Below are positions 1 to 9,147 of a stretch of DNA of 64,000 nt, piece after piece. The first letter of the stretch is position 1. Every line of letters begins with the position of its first letter. The stretch covers positions 62,001-126,000 of the forward strand of contig CAWHBI010000041.1 of the NCBI GenBank assembly GCA_963827545.1, in the 5' to 3' direction. Under the pieces are notes generated by a model that was not told the origin of the DNA, ran no database searches, and was given only the letters and a program-made list of their open reading frames with translations. The stretch is from AWTP1-13 sp963827545. Lineage in GTDB: Bacteria; Pseudomonadota; Alphaproteobacteria; Rhizobiales; Hyphomicrobiaceae. A program made the position numbers and the translations under genes.

Positions 1-115
1 ACTGCAGGGCACGCGCGTCGCCCACCTGGACGACAAGCAGTACTCCGCTTTCCTCGACAAGATCGACGGCGAGAACAAGGCGATCATGGCCGACCTCGGT
101 CTCCTCAAGAAGTGA
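1..115 (+). CDS. Tripartite tricarboxylate transporter substrate-binding protein (TctC/Bug family), C-terminal end
   Basis: Only the last 37 codons are in the window; the reading frame (codons from base 2) is open to a TGA at 113-115 and ends in GLLKK. This family is a periplasmic solute-binding protein that delivers carboxylates to a TctA/TctB membrane pair. The visible end, with a Phe-Leu-x-Lys-Ile helix and an Ala-Asp-Leu-Gly-Leu end, resembles the final helix of TctC proteins. The main support is position: it lies 7 bases before a TctB gene, which is followed by TctA, the usual tctCBA order. The substrate cannot be inferred. Confidence 0.7.
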   Translation, partial: LQGTRVAHLDDKQYSAFLDKIDGENKAIMADLGLLKK

Positions 116-122
116 GGCCCAG

Positions 123-605
123 ATGAGACTCGGGCGCGACGGGATCGCGGGGCTGATCGGCCTCGCGATCAGCCTGCTGTTGCTGCCGATGAGCTTCGGC
201 CTGCCGCGGCTGCCCATCGTGCCCATCGGGCCCGGCTTCTATCCCGCGCTGGTTCTCACCTTCATGGCCGTCGTGTGCGCCCTCCTGGTCCTGCAGGATT
301 TCCTTGCCCAGCGGCGTTCTCATCCCGTCGCGGACGCACCGCCAGGACCAAAGCGCGCCTATGGCCTCGTCGCCGGCGCCTTCGCGGTGACGGGTGCCTA
401 CATCGGCCTGTTGCCGCTGCTGGGGTTCCGCATCGCGACGGTCCTGTATGTCGCCACCTTCCAGCTGGTGCTGGAGCGCCCGGCGACGCTGCGCCAGTGG
501 CTGCTGCTCGTAGCGCTCGCTGTGGGTACATCGGGGCTCGCCTTCCTGGCGTTCGAGAAATACCTCTCCGTGCTGCTGCCGCGCGGCGCGTGGACGGGCT
601 GGTGA
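123..605 (+). CDS. tctB: Tripartite tricarboxylate transporter small membrane subunit TctB
   Basis: A 160-residue hydrophobic protein with about four membrane segments (roughly residues 8-24, 38-58, 80-105 and 120-145), the size and layout of the small TctB subunit. In this family TctB pairs with the large TctA channel and a periplasmic binding protein to take up tri- or dicarboxylates using the ion gradient. It begins 7 bases after the binding-protein stop and ends 3 bases before the tctA ATG, so the three genes form one operon. Recognition rests on the N-terminal GLIGLAIS-type segment and on context, since TctB sequences are poorly conserved. Confidence 0.85.
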   Translation: MRLGRDGIAGLIGLAISLLLLPMSFGLPRLPIVPIGPGFYPALVLTFMAVVCALLVLQDFLAQRRSHPVADAPPGPKRAYGLVAGAFAVTGAYIGLLPLLGFRIATVLYVATFQLVLERPATLRQWLLLVALAVGTSGLAFLAFEKYLSVLLPRGAWTGW

Positions 606-608
606 GCC

Positions 609-2132
609 ATGCTCGATCTGCTCGGCAACGGCATCCTCACCGTCCTGCAGTGGAAATACATGCTGCCGCTGCTGCTCGGCACCTTTGCCGGCGTCATCGG
701 CGGCTCCCTGCCGGGCTTCACGATCACGCTCACGGTCATTGTCATCCTGCCCTTCACCTACGGGCTCGATCCGCTCGCTGGCCTTGCAGCCATGACCGGC
801 GTCTACGTCGGCGGCTCGACCGGCGGTCTCATCACTGCCTGCCTGATCGGCATTCCCGGCACGCCCTCGGCCATCGCCACGACGTTCGACGGCTTTCCCA
901 TGGCCCGCAACGGCGAGCCGGGACGAGCCATCTGGCTGGGCGTGTGGGCCTCGGTGTGGGGCGGGCTCCTGGGCGCCCTGTTCCTGGTTTTCGTGACTGG
1001 ACCGCTCGCGGCAATCGCGCTCGAGTTCGGGCCCTGGGAATACTTCTCGCTGTTCGTGCTGGCGATGGCGATGGTCGCCGGCCTCGCCGAGGCCTCGCTC
1101 ATCAAGGGGCTGATCTCCACGGCGATCGGCCTCCTGATCACGGTGATCGGCACCGATCCCATCGCCAGCGTGCCGCGTTTCACCTTCGGCTCGGCCTTCA
1201 TCGGCGGTGGCTTCCCTTTCCTGCCCGTGCTGATCGGCATCTTCGCCTTCGCCCAGATCATGACCGACATCGAGAAGCTCGGCGATCCACAGGCCCGCGC
1301 CAAGACTGCCCTACGCGCCACGTTCGAACGCTTCTCGCATCTCAAGGTGAACTGGGAAATCTTCCGGCAGCCGTTCCTGCTGCTGTGGTCGACCATCGTC
1401 GGCCTCGTCATCGGCATCCTGCCGGCCATCGGCGGCAGCGCATCGAGCGTCATGGCCTACGACCAGGCCAAGAAGTTCTCCAAGACACCCGAGCGCTTCG
1501 GCAAGGGCCATCCCGAAGGCATCATCGCCTCTGAGGCCTCGAACAATGCCAACGTCAGCGGCTCGCTGATGACGATCATGGCCTTCGGAATTCCGGGCGA
1601 TGCCGTCACCGCCGTCATGCTCGGCGCCATGACCATCCATGGCATCCAGTCCGGCCCCCTGTTCGTGTCGCAGAACCCAGGGCTCGCCTACGGCATCTAC
1701 GGCGCCTACATCCTGGCGCACCCGCTGATGCTGCTGATCTGCTTTGCCGCGATGCCGCTGATGCTGCGCATCTCCAGCGTGCGCCTCGCGCTGCTGGCTC
1801 CGGTGATCATGGTGCTGTGCGTGATGGGCGCCTATGCGCTCAACAACACCATGCAGAGCGTGTACGTGCTCCTGATCTTCGGCGTGCTCGGCTACGCGCT
1901 GGTGAAGGCAGGCTTCCCGCTGGCGCCGCTGATCCTGGGGCTGATCCTGGGCGACCAGATCGAGATCAACCTGATCCGCGCCATCATGACGGACGACAAT
2001 CCCTGGCTGTTCCTGACACGGCCTATTTCCGGGGGCCTTCTCGCCGCCGCCGCGCTCTCGGTTGTGCTCGCCATCTGGCAGCACGTGCGCCATCAGAAGC
2101 GCACCGCGGGCGAAGAGGACGCGGATTTCTGA
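609..2132 (+). CDS. tctA: Tripartite tricarboxylate transporter large permease TctA
   Basis: A 507-residue polytopic inner-membrane protein with at least ten hydrophobic segments. Family hallmarks are visible: a Gly-rich segment near residues 68-100 (GGSTGGLITA followed by GIPGTPSAIATTFDG) and a second Gly/Ala-rich re-entrant region near 280-320 (GILPAIGGSASS, then EASNNA). The length fits TctA (about 500). It forms the transport channel with TctB; substrates in the family include citrate, tartrate, aromatic acids and other carboxylates, and this one cannot be assigned. It is the last gene of the operon; a gap of about 150 bases with no clear gene follows. Confidence 0.93.
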   Translation: MLDLLGNGILTVLQWKYMLPLLLGTFAGVIGGSLPGFTITLTVIVILPFTYGLDPLAGLAAMTGVYVGGSTGGLITACLIGIPGTPSAIATTFDGFPMARNGEPGRAIWLGVWASVWGGLLGALFLVFVTGPLAAIALEFGPWEYFSLFVLAMAMVAGLAEASLIKGLISTAIGLLITVIGTDPIASVPRFTFGSAFIGGGFPFLPVLIGIFAFAQIMTDIEKLGDPQARAKTALRATFERFSHLKVNWEIFRQPFLLLWSTIVGLVIGILPAIGGSASSVMAYDQAKKFSKTPERFGKGHPEGIIASEASNNANVSGSLMTIMAFGIPGDAVTAVMLGAMTIHGIQSGPLFVSQNPGLAYGIYGAYILAHPLMLLICFAAMPLMLRISSVRLALLAPVIMVLCVMGAYALNNTMQSVYVLLIFGVLGYALVKAGFPLAPLILGLILGDQIEINLIRAIMTDDNPWLFLTRPISGGLLAAAALSVVLAIWQHVRHQKRTAGEEDADF

Positions 2133-2283
2133 CCAGGTATTCCTCCCCAACGCCGACGATGCATCGGCTTGGTTTTGCCCACTGCGGCTATGCACCGAAA
2201 GCTGAAGAACGGTAGGGGTCAGCGATTGCGCCATAAGCCGATCATAGATCGACAGCAAAAAGGAAGAGCGGTAGCGAAGTACG

Positions 2284-2817
2284 GTGATAGGTGAAAGCTT
2301 GACGCTCCTCGTGCACGTCACGGCCGAGAATCTCGCCAAGCGCATCGCGCGCAACGGCATCACCCCCGTGCGAGGGTTCGTCTGGGCCTTCCCGATCCTG
2401 GAGAGCTATACACTCACGCACTCTTGGTCGCGCGAGATGAAGCGAACGGGCCGGACGACGCTCTCGGCCATTTCCTTCCGCGTGCACGACGACGAGATGG
2501 TCTTCGTCCGGCACTATCGCGAGCAGCGCCGGGCGATGACGGCGGCTGAAGCGGTCGGATACATTCGTGGCAGGCCCGATCCGCGCGGCTACGAGATCAT
2601 GTTGTCGCGCCGTGTCAACCCCGGCGAGATCGTGCGGGTTCGTGTACTGCCGAAAGCTATCGGCTGGCGCTACTACCCGGAGGCGAAGGGCAAGTCGCCG
2701 TGGATGTGTGACTGCGAGCTCTGCGCCGCGCGAGGTGAGGTGAATGCTAGCCGCCAACGCGCTCGTTTGGCCAAGCGCATCCGTCGGGCCGATGCTGCTC
2801 GGCACGTCAAGAGCTGA
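2284..2817 (+). CDS. Hypothetical protein with CxCxxC motif
   Basis: A 177-residue soluble protein I do not recognise. It starts at GTG 2284; in-frame stops lie just upstream and a purine-rich GGAAGAG sits in front, while a TTG at 2299 is an alternative start. The first 25 residues (LVHVTAENLAKRIARNGI) resemble the opening strand and helix of ADP-ribosyltransferase/RNA 2'-phosphotransferase-like folds, which is only an analogy. A compact Cys cluster CDCELC near residue 144 could bind metal, and the end is very basic. The codon use is like the neighbours. It stands alone between tctA and a convergent gene. Confidence 0.65.
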   Translation: MIGESLTLLVHVTAENLAKRIARNGITPVRGFVWAFPILESYTLTHSWSREMKRTGRTTLSAISFRVHDDEMVFVRHYREQRRAMTAAEAVGYIRGRPDPRGYEIMLSRRVNPGEIVRVRVLPKAIGWRYYPEAKGKSPWMCDCELCAARGEVNASRQRARLAKRIRRADAARHVKS

Positions 2818-2968
2818 GCCCCTTCGTCGCCACGACAGCGGGCGAGGACATCTATGGTCCGCCGGGCAACATTCGGCTGCGGCCCACGGAACCGGACCTC
2901 AGCAGCCTAGGTCCAACCGTTGGGCCGGCGCGGCAAACTGCATGGGCCAGCAGCGTGTGGTGGGCTTC

Positions 2969-3592
2969 CTACAAGCCCGCGTCGGCGATGGCGAGCCCGG
3001 TGAGCTTCCAGCCGAAGCCCCAGCCAAGGGCCTTGAACTCCAGCGTGCTGACGTAGCTCAGGCCAGGCTTGTACTTGTCCTCGATCTCGATCTCGATGCG
3101 GGTCGGTGAATAAAACACACCCCGCCGCAGCCGCTTCCAGGAGCTGGCAAAGCGGTCCACCACCGAGCCGGCGAACAGGGTGCCGGCCAGCGCGGTGGGG
3201 GGCTCCTCCCGCCCGAGCCCCAGCGCCGGCTGCACGGTGCCGCGCCAGATGCGGCGATAGCCCAGCAGCACGGGCAGGTACTCGGGCGTCACGTAGCGGT
3301 CGACCACGCTGTCGGCCATGCGCGGGGCCACTGCCGACTTGACACGCTGCCAGACGCTGGGTGGAGGCGCGTTGGGGTCGGCCTCGAGCCTTGCCAGAGC
3401 CTCCGCGCTGATCGAGGCTTTGAGCGAGGCGCGCACCGAGGTCCACTCGACGCTGTGGGTGAGGGTTGCCGTGTCGCCCGCAACCATGGCTTCACGGATC
3501 TTGAATGCCGAATAGAAGGGCCAGGCCGCGTAGGCGACCGACAGACCGAGGACGATGAGAATGACCCGCAGGAGCCGCTGCATGCAATCCAA
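2969..3592 (-). CDS. DUF2939 family membrane-anchored protein
   Basis: A 207-residue protein with one N-terminal membrane segment (about residues 5-27) followed by a soluble domain presumed periplasmic. The pattern of a short anchor, then a motif of the type WPFYSAFKIREAMVAGD, is typical of DUF2939 proteins, in which a small repeated helical unit follows the anchor. The function of the family is unknown. The gene is transcribed leftwards, upstream of nothing obviously linked, and 55 bases separate it from the next - strand gene, so it may share a transcript with the zinc-ribbon-like gene at 3647-3973. Confidence 0.8.
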   Translation of the reverse strand: MDCMQRLLRVILIVLGLSVAYAAWPFYSAFKIREAMVAGDTATLTHSVEWTSVRASLKASISAEALARLEADPNAPPPSVWQRVKSAVAPRMADSVVDRYVTPEYLPVLLGYRRIWRGTVQPALGLGREEPPTALAGTLFAGSVVDRFASSWKRLRRGVFYSPTRIEIEIEDKYKPGLSYVSTLEFKALGWGFGWKLTGLAIADAGL

Positions 3593-3646
3593 TCCAGTGC
3601 CCCGTGCCTAGTTTGAAGGCACAATTGGGGCAAGCGCGCGGCCGAC

Positions 3647-3973
3647 CTATCGGTCCTCCTTGTCTGTTGGGCTGCCTGCATCGAACCAATGCCTGTTCAT
3701 GTCGTCCAAGAAGGCCTCGGTGATCTCGAGGCCTGAGGCGTCGCCGATCACACTGTCGACGCCGCAATAGGGGCACAGAGCCGTGTGCTCGGCGTGTGGT
3801 CTGTGCCGATCGGTCCAAGCGCAAACCTTTTCCGGGCCAAACAGCTTCAAGCAGTAGAAGCACCCGCATTGCCGGCTCTGCTCGATCGCCTGGCGGTGAT
3901 AGATGGATGCCCTGTGTGCCACACGCAGGATATGGTCTTCGGGAAGGTCGAAGACGTCGGCCATTTGGGTCAT
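3647..3973 (-). CDS. Small conserved cytoplasmic protein with two Cys pairs (zinc-ribbon-like)
   Basis: A 108-residue protein with two Cys knuckles: CGCFYC near residues 37-42 and CPYC near 68-71, spaced like a zinc ribbon. The segment around the second knuckle (TALCPYCGVDSVIG) is characteristic of a small family of uncharacterised bacterial cytoplasmic proteins. No signal peptide or membrane segment is seen. It lies 19 bases downstream of creD on the same strand and could be co-transcribed. The function is unknown; a structural zinc site is inferred from the four Cys only. Confidence 0.8.
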   Translation of the reverse strand: MTQMADVFDLPEDHILRVAHRASIYHRQAIEQSRQCGCFYCLKLFGPEKVCAWTDRHRPHAEHTALCPYCGVDSVIGDASGLEITEAFLDDMNRHWFDAGSPTDKEDR

Positions 3974-3991
3974 GGGCCGCCTCCTGCACGT

Positions 3992-5356
3992 TCAACCATG
4001 CTGCCCCTCTTGGCGAGACGCCGTACCCGTGCCCGACCAGTCGACGCGGAGTGTTGCAAACATGATGGTGGTGAGCGCTACGAACCCGACAATCGCACCC
4101 GCCAGCAGCGCGTAGTCCTCGAGCTGCAGGATCAGATACAGAATGCCGTAGGTCGTAACGAACACCACAAGCATCACGATCCCGTTGCGCAGGCTGGAGA
4201 GCGCCGCGCCGATGTAGAGGGCGAGCATCGAGCCCATGGCGAGCGCGGCGACGAGATATGCCGCCGCGAAGCCCAGATGCTCCGCCAGCGAGAGCAGCAG
4301 CACGTAGAAGAACACCAGCGCTATGCCGGTAAAGAGGTACTGCACCGGATGCACGCGCCGCCCCGAGACGAGCTCCAGACAGAAGACGGCCATGAACGCC
4401 AGTGCCACGAACATGAGGCCGTACTTCACCGCGCGATTGACGAGGCTGTAGAAATCGACCGGCGCAATCATCAACACGCCGAAGGCATGAGGTGCGAGCC
4501 TGTCCAGGTTGGCCTCCGTCAGGCTCCAGGCCTCGGGTACGCTGCGCGCGAGGTGCGGGATTTTCCAGGCCGCCGTGAATCCTGTGGGCGTGACCTGGCG
4601 CTCGTCGGGAAGGAAGGCGCCGGAGAAGCTCGGATGTGGCCACGTGGACGCCAGTGACACGCGCGTCTCACGGGCGACGGGGGCGAAATTGAGGGCTACC
4701 GAGCCGTTGAAGGCGAGGTCGACCGTGAATGAAAATGGTCGAGGCGGTTGCTCGGCATCGGGCAGCACCGCGCTGCCGGCGCTTGCAAGCTTCGCATGCA
4801 CGCCCGTGAGGTTGCCAGACGGAAAGCCCAAGCTCGGCGCGAAGGGAAGCTCAGCCGCACCGTCGATCTTCAGCGCGGCCGCCTCCTTGAGGCCCGAGAC
4901 CCCTGACAGCCCCAGCACGAAAGCGGCGTCCCGCCAGCGCACCGCGACGACTTCGGCGGCGACGTCGGTGATGCGCGGCATGCCGAAGCGGCCGGACAGT
5001 TTGACCCGCGCGGCGTACACCGGCACCTCGAAGATGGAGCGGTGTAGCGTCTTTGCTTGCGCGCTGCCGGTCACGTCGAGCACTTCGGGCGTGAAGATCG
5101 CCCGCCGTTCCTGGATCTGCTCGGCGCGCCTCTCGCCCTGCCCGGTCTCGATGCGAACGGTGTAGGGCACGATCAGGAAAGGACCGAGTACCTGCTGCTC
5201 CGGCCCCCACAGTCGGCCGACCTCGCTGCGCACAGCCCTCGCCCGGCTCTCCCGTTCCCAGATGAGCCCGTAGACCATGAAAAGGGGTACGAGGAGCAGG
5301 AGGATGAGGAACAGGATCAGGAAGAACTTGAAGGCAGGGCTTCTGAACCCGCGCAT
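3992..5356 (-). CDS. creD: Inner membrane protein CreD
   Basis: A protein of about 454 residues with an N-terminal membrane anchor, a periplasmic domain of some 280 residues, and a C-terminal block of about five membrane segments, the architecture of CreD (colicin-E2 tolerance / CreBC-regulated). The start ATG at 5356 has AGGGGC about 5 bases upstream and gives the usual family opening, a basic residue followed directly by the hydrophobic anchor and then VYGLIWERESR. Upstream in-frame ATGs (5380, 5377) are possible. CreD responds to cell-envelope stress and beta-lactams in some species, but its biochemical role is not known. No creBC two-component genes are visible here. Confidence 0.9.
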   Translation of the reverse strand: MRGFRSPAFKFFLILFLILLLLVPLFMVYGLIWERESRARAVRSEVGRLWGPEQQVLGPFLIVPYTVRIETGQGERRAEQIQERRAIFTPEVLDVTGSAQAKTLHRSIFEVPVYAARVKLSGRFGMPRITDVAAEVVAVRWRDAAFVLGLSGVSGLKEAAALKIDGAAELPFAPSLGFPSGNLTGVHAKLASAGSAVLPDAEQPPRPFSFTVDLAFNGSVALNFAPVARETRVSLASTWPHPSFSGAFLPDERQVTPTGFTAAWKIPHLARSVPEAWSLTEANLDRLAPHAFGVLMIAPVDFYSLVNRAVKYGLMFVALAFMAVFCLELVSGRRVHPVQYLFTGIALVFFYVLLLSLAEHLGFAAAYLVAALAMGSMLALYIGAALSSLRNGIVMLVVFVTTYGILYLILQLEDYALLAGAIVGFVALTTIMFATLRVDWSGTGTASRQEGQHG

Positions 5357-5506
5357 TATCGCCCCTACAACATTCATCATATTTCTGAAAATCCACGCCT
5401 TTGTATCGGTGGTGGTTAGCCGGAAGGCGCGGCCGGTTTGCGGCGGCACCAAGGAAGATTGATGTCGCCTCTCGCGCCGGCCGCTGGAGGGCAATCGCGG
5501 GCGGGA

Positions 5507-8074
5507 TCAGTGCTGGCGAATGCGTCCGTCCGCTCCGACGAACGGCTCGTCGGCGGACGGCCACAGCGGGCGGGTGGGAGCACCGGGTGCGCGCTCGCGC
5601 AGCGGTGGCGGTGGAGCCACTCGGCCCGGCGCCTTGATGGTCACCGCGTCTGCTGCCTTCGCTTCCGCGGTCTCCAATGTGCCCATGCGTGCCCGCGCCT
5701 CCTTCGCATGGTCTCCGTTGGGGTGAGCGCCCAGATAGGCGGCATACGATGCTCTGGTGTTGCGCCGTTGCGCCTCGGACCAGGCAAGGCCGTCCTGGAG
5801 CCTCTGGCTGGCGGCTGCAAGGGAGGCCAACGCTTGCCGAGCCTTTTCCACACTGGTTCCGTTGGGATGGGCGTCGAGATACCTGGTCAGCGCCTCCTTG
5901 GTTCCGGCCCGCTCCGCCGCTGCCCAGGCGGTTTGGTCGGCACGGCGGATCGCCTCGATCTTATCGATGGCCGCCAGGACCTGGTGCGCACTCGCGACAT
6001 GGGTACCGTCGGGATGGGCGTTGAGATACCTGGTCAGGGCCTCCTTGGTTCCGGCCCGCTCCGCCGCTGCCCAGGCGGTTTGGTCGGCACGGCGGATCGC
6101 CTCGATTTTATCGAGGCCGCGAGGGCCCGGTGCGCACTCGCGACATGAGTACCGTCGGGATGGGCGTTGAGATACCCGGTCAGGGCCTCCTTGGTTCCGG
6201 CCCGCTCCGCCGCTGCCCAGGCGGTTTGGTCGGCACGGCGGATCGCCTCGATTTTATCGATGGGCCGCCAGGGCCTGGCTGCGCACTCGCGACCATCGAG
6301 TACCGTCGGGATGGGCGTTGAGATACCCGGTCAGCGCCTCCTTGGTTCCGGTCCGCTCCGCTGCTGCCCAGGCGGATTGGTCGGCACGGCGGATCGCCTC
6401 GATTTTATCGATGGCCGCGAGGGCCCGGCGCGCGCTCGCGACATGAGTACCGTCGGGATGGGCGTTGAGATACCCGGTCAGCGCCTCCTTGGTTCCGGCC
6501 CGCTCCGCCGCTGCCCAGGCGGATTGGTCGGCACGGCGGATCGCCTCGATCTTGTCGATTGCCGCCAGGGCGCGGTGGGCCTTCGCCACATTCACGCCGT
6601 TGGGATAGCTCTCGAGATACCAGCTCATCGCTTCCTTGGTGCCGGTCCGCTCAGCCTCGGCCCAGGCGCTTTGATCGGCACGCAGCACTGCTTCTTTGAA
6701 CTCGATGGCGGCCAGCGCCTGCCGCGCTTTATCGGCATGGTTTCCGCCGGGGTAGGCATCGAGATATCCGCGCAAGCCGCCCTTGGTCGGCGTTTGCTGA
6801 GCCTTGCTCCAGGCCGCGGTGTCGGCAGCGTCGATAGCCGCGAGCCGCTGGCGCGCTGCGGGAGCAAGGTGCCCGTCGGGATATTTTTCCAGGTAGCGGC
6901 TGAGGGTCGGCCTGACGGCGCCCGCCGCGCTCCCGTCCCGCCCATCGGAGCGCCCGTCCAGCGCGGCCTCGGACGCCACTACGATCGCCACCTCCTCGGT
7001 TGCCTTCTGCGCATGGCGGCCCTGGGGATAGCGCTCGAGGTAGCGGTGCAACGCTATGCTCGTCCCCTCACGCTTGGCGTCGGCCCAGGCCGCATCGTCG
7101 GCGGACACGGATTTTTCGATCGGCACAATTTGCTGGTCGGGCGCAGGTGTGGTTGCCAGCGTCACACGCACGCTCTCCCCCTCCTTCCCGGTTGGACGAG
7201 TTGTGTCCGAGACGAAGTAGCCGGCGCCATAGAGGGCTCCGACCACGACCAGCATCGGAATGGTCGACGCGAGAAGACCAAAGGAAAAAAGCACGCTGCG
7301 GCGGCCCAGGAACCCGCTTTCGGCTCTTCTGGCAGCCGCCCGCTTCTCCAGCTCTTTCAGCTCATGATAGGCCCTGTTGACTGCCTTGAGACGCTCGTCC
7401 GCTGCAGGATCATCGAAGCGGCCGTCGGGATGGAGGTCTTTGACCAGCTTGAGGTAGGCAGCCCGGATCTCCCGGGGCGAGGCTCCGCGCTTGACGCCGA
7501 GTGCCGCGTACAGGTCCCCTCTCAGATCAGCAGCGTGTCGGCTCGTCCGTTTCTCCAGCTCAGACACCCTCGACTTGGCGTCACTGAGCCAGTGTTTGGG
7601 AATCGCGAGCTTTGGCGGGAGCGTCGTGCTCTCGTCACCCTGTGCTCGATCGATCTGGGCCTGCATCAAGTTGCGGGCGTCGCGCAGCCGCGCACCGCGC
7701 AGGATGGCGTCCTCCAGGCGCGCACCTTTGAGATCGGCGTTGTCGAAGTTGGCGTTGCTGAGGTCGGCGCCGCGCAGGTCGGCCCCCTCCATGCGAGCAT
7801 CCGACAAGTCTGCCTCGATGAGCAGCGCGCCGGCCAGATTGGCGTCGATGAGCGTCGCGTGCTCCAGCGCCGCCCGGCAAAGCTCTGCACGACCTAGGTT
7901 GATTGGCCCGCCCTGGACCTGGCCGAACTGTCTCTGGCTCACGGGCAGATGGAGATCGTTCAAATCGGCGACGACGCCGGGATTTGCCTCCCGCCACGCG
8001 TTCCAGGTTCTTGGACCCTGGCACAGCATGTGGATGTCGTGCGAGCCAACCAAATTTTCCAGACCATTACGCAT
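5507..8074 (-). CDS. Pentapeptide-repeat / J-domain / transmembrane protein with tandem 49-residue repeats (frame interrupted)
   Basis: Read from ATG 8074, the product has an N-terminal segment of the type LCQGPRTWNAWREANPGV that often precedes pentapeptide repeats, then A(D/N)L-type pentapeptide repeats (about 58-135), a DnaJ-type domain (187-245, HPD at 215-217), one membrane helix (259-288) and at least nine repeats of about 49 residues containing AWxxAxxxGTKxAL and YLxxYPxG. The frame hits a stop at 6254 because of small extra bases (about 6254-6297), and a one-base loss near 6107 restores it. The last 114 residues (5851-5507) are in the original frame, and the corrected length would be about 855. 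The J domain suggests recruitment of an Hsp70 at the membrane; the repeats probably form an extracytoplasmic helical scaffold. No partner gene is adjacent. Confidence 0.75.
5871..6608 (-). repeat. Five near-identical 147-bp tandem coding repeats
   Basis: Units begin at about 5871, 6018, 6164, 6315 and 6462; spacings are 147, 146, 151 and 147 bases. They are nearly identical over GGTTCCGGCCCGCTCCGCC and flanking sequence, while older units at about 6609, 6756 and 6903 have diverged. Each encodes 49 residues of the pentapeptide/J-domain protein. The 146- and 151-base units are the ones that break the frame, and together they sum to a multiple of three. Recent expansion by unequal recombination is likely, and such repeats are also easy to mis-assemble. 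Confidence 0.9.
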
Positions 8075-8146
8075 GATTGCTACATTTCTTGCACGTCAGC
8101 ATTCGGAACTTCGTGTTTCAGACAGTGTCGCAATGTGAGCGTGGCC

Positions 8147-8456
8147 TCAGAATTTGATCCGCGCGCCGATAACAGCGCCCCGCCACGACCCGGCGGAAAG
8201 CTTCGCGTTGTTGTAGGCGTGAGTCGAAGCCATCGTTCCAGAGCAGGAGGGCGCGGTTCACCTGCCCGCGCATGTGAAAGGTCAGCTTGCCGGGGCCGTT
8301 GCCGCAGCGCGCCGTCGTCGCTTCGAGCTCCGCTCCGCGTTGTTCGAGATCGAGGTCCGCGGCGCCAGCGGCGGCCGCAATGAGGACCATCGGCCAGATA
8401 ACCAATACAATGCGAATGCATGGCGCGCTCGCCCCCGCCGGGACCGCTCTACGCAT
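8147..8456 (-). pseudogene. Porin remnant: N-terminal and C-terminal ends joined with the middle deleted
   Basis: From ATG 8456 the reading gives a signal peptide (ending near AAAAGAADL) and the first strands of an outer-membrane porin, with GKLTFHMRGQVNRALL and LWNDGFDS, a typical start for Hyphomicrobiales porins. About base 8222 the sense shifts by one frame: the continuing frame reads THAYNNAKLSAGSWRGAVIG and ends ARIKF-stop at 8147, a classic outer-membrane beta-barrel end with terminal Phe. A full porin would have about 350-500 residues, so the barrel middle is missing. I read this as an internal deletion derivative that cannot make a channel. Confidence 0.65.
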
Positions 8457-8844
8457 ACAAAATCCCCCGACTGCCGCAAGAAAATTGCAGCCACCGCTGT
8501 GCCGTACTCGATCTGGCTAACGCGCTACCTTTGCCCTGGGTCGATCGACGAAACGACGACCAATAGTTAACACCAATTGAGGCAACACTTCGATTTGACT
8601 TGGCGGTTGGCAGAGGGCAGTTGCGATTTTGCTACAAAGATGCACAACGACTGGTCATAAAACCGTAACAAAATGCCTATTTTGCCAGTAAAGGTTGCGG
8701 AACTCTTCCGGGGCAAACTGGGACGCGCGCGCGTTGCCAGATCCAGCTCCTGCTCCACATCGGCCTCTATCGAACGAGCGGCGGCCGCAACCCGGCGATT
8801 GAGGACGGCCGTCCGCGCAAGCGAACGGCCGCCCACCGCCATCG
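8457..8844. other. Intergenic stretch without a recognised gene
   Basis: About 390 bases upstream of the porin remnant and downstream of the small Tyr/His-rich protein gene. It is noticeably more AT-rich between about 8500 and 8700 than its surroundings, which would suit a promoter for the former porin gene. I see no convincing coding frame, tRNA or strong hairpin in it. Confidence 0.5.
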
Positions 8845-9147
8845 TCAGTACCAATTGCGATGGCGCCGCCAATACGGATAGTCCCAGCCGTAATGACGAT
8901 AGTAGCCATAGTGGCCGTAGTGCCGGCGATAGCCGTAGCCGCCATAGCAATGGCGGTAGCCGTAGTGCCAATGGCAATGCCGGCGATAGCCGTAGCCGTA
9001 CGTCACCTTCTCGACTTGGCCGGCGTCGGCGACGTCGGCCTTGAGCGTGGCGAGGTGGCCGCCCGCTGGCACTGCCTGGGCCGAGGTGGCGGCGAGGCCG
9101 AGGGCCAAAGCGCCGAGGGCTGCTGACAGAAAAGTCCGTGCTTGCAT
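8845..9147 (-). CDS. Small secreted Gly/Tyr/His/Arg-rich protein
   Basis: A 100-residue protein with a clear signal peptide (residues 1-25, cleavage after AQA), a short linker, and a C-terminal half built of Tyr, Gly, Arg, His and Trp in loose repeats such as YGYRRH and HYGYYRHYGWD. Proteins of this type are common and uncharacterised in Hyphomicrobiales; the composition suggests a low-complexity periplasmic or surface protein, possibly metal-binding through its many His. The start ATG 9147 is preceded by AGGAGATGACC, a strong ribosome site. It stands alone, with 185 bases before the anti-sigma gene. Confidence 0.8.
   Translation of the reverse strand: MQARTFLSAALGALALGLAATSAQAVPAGGHLATLKADVADAGQVEKVTYGYGYRRHCHWHYGYRHCYGGYGYRRHYGHYGYYRHYGWDYPYWRRHRNWY

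Noticed and set aside
275..1534. Long open frame on the + strand across tctB and tctA in another phase
   Set aside because: It is Arg/His-rich and overlaps two clearly homologous genes; it is a GC-bias shadow frame.
8080..8421. 113-codon frame overlapping the porin remnant
   Set aside because: Its sequence is low-complexity basic, while the other two frames carry the start and end of a porin.
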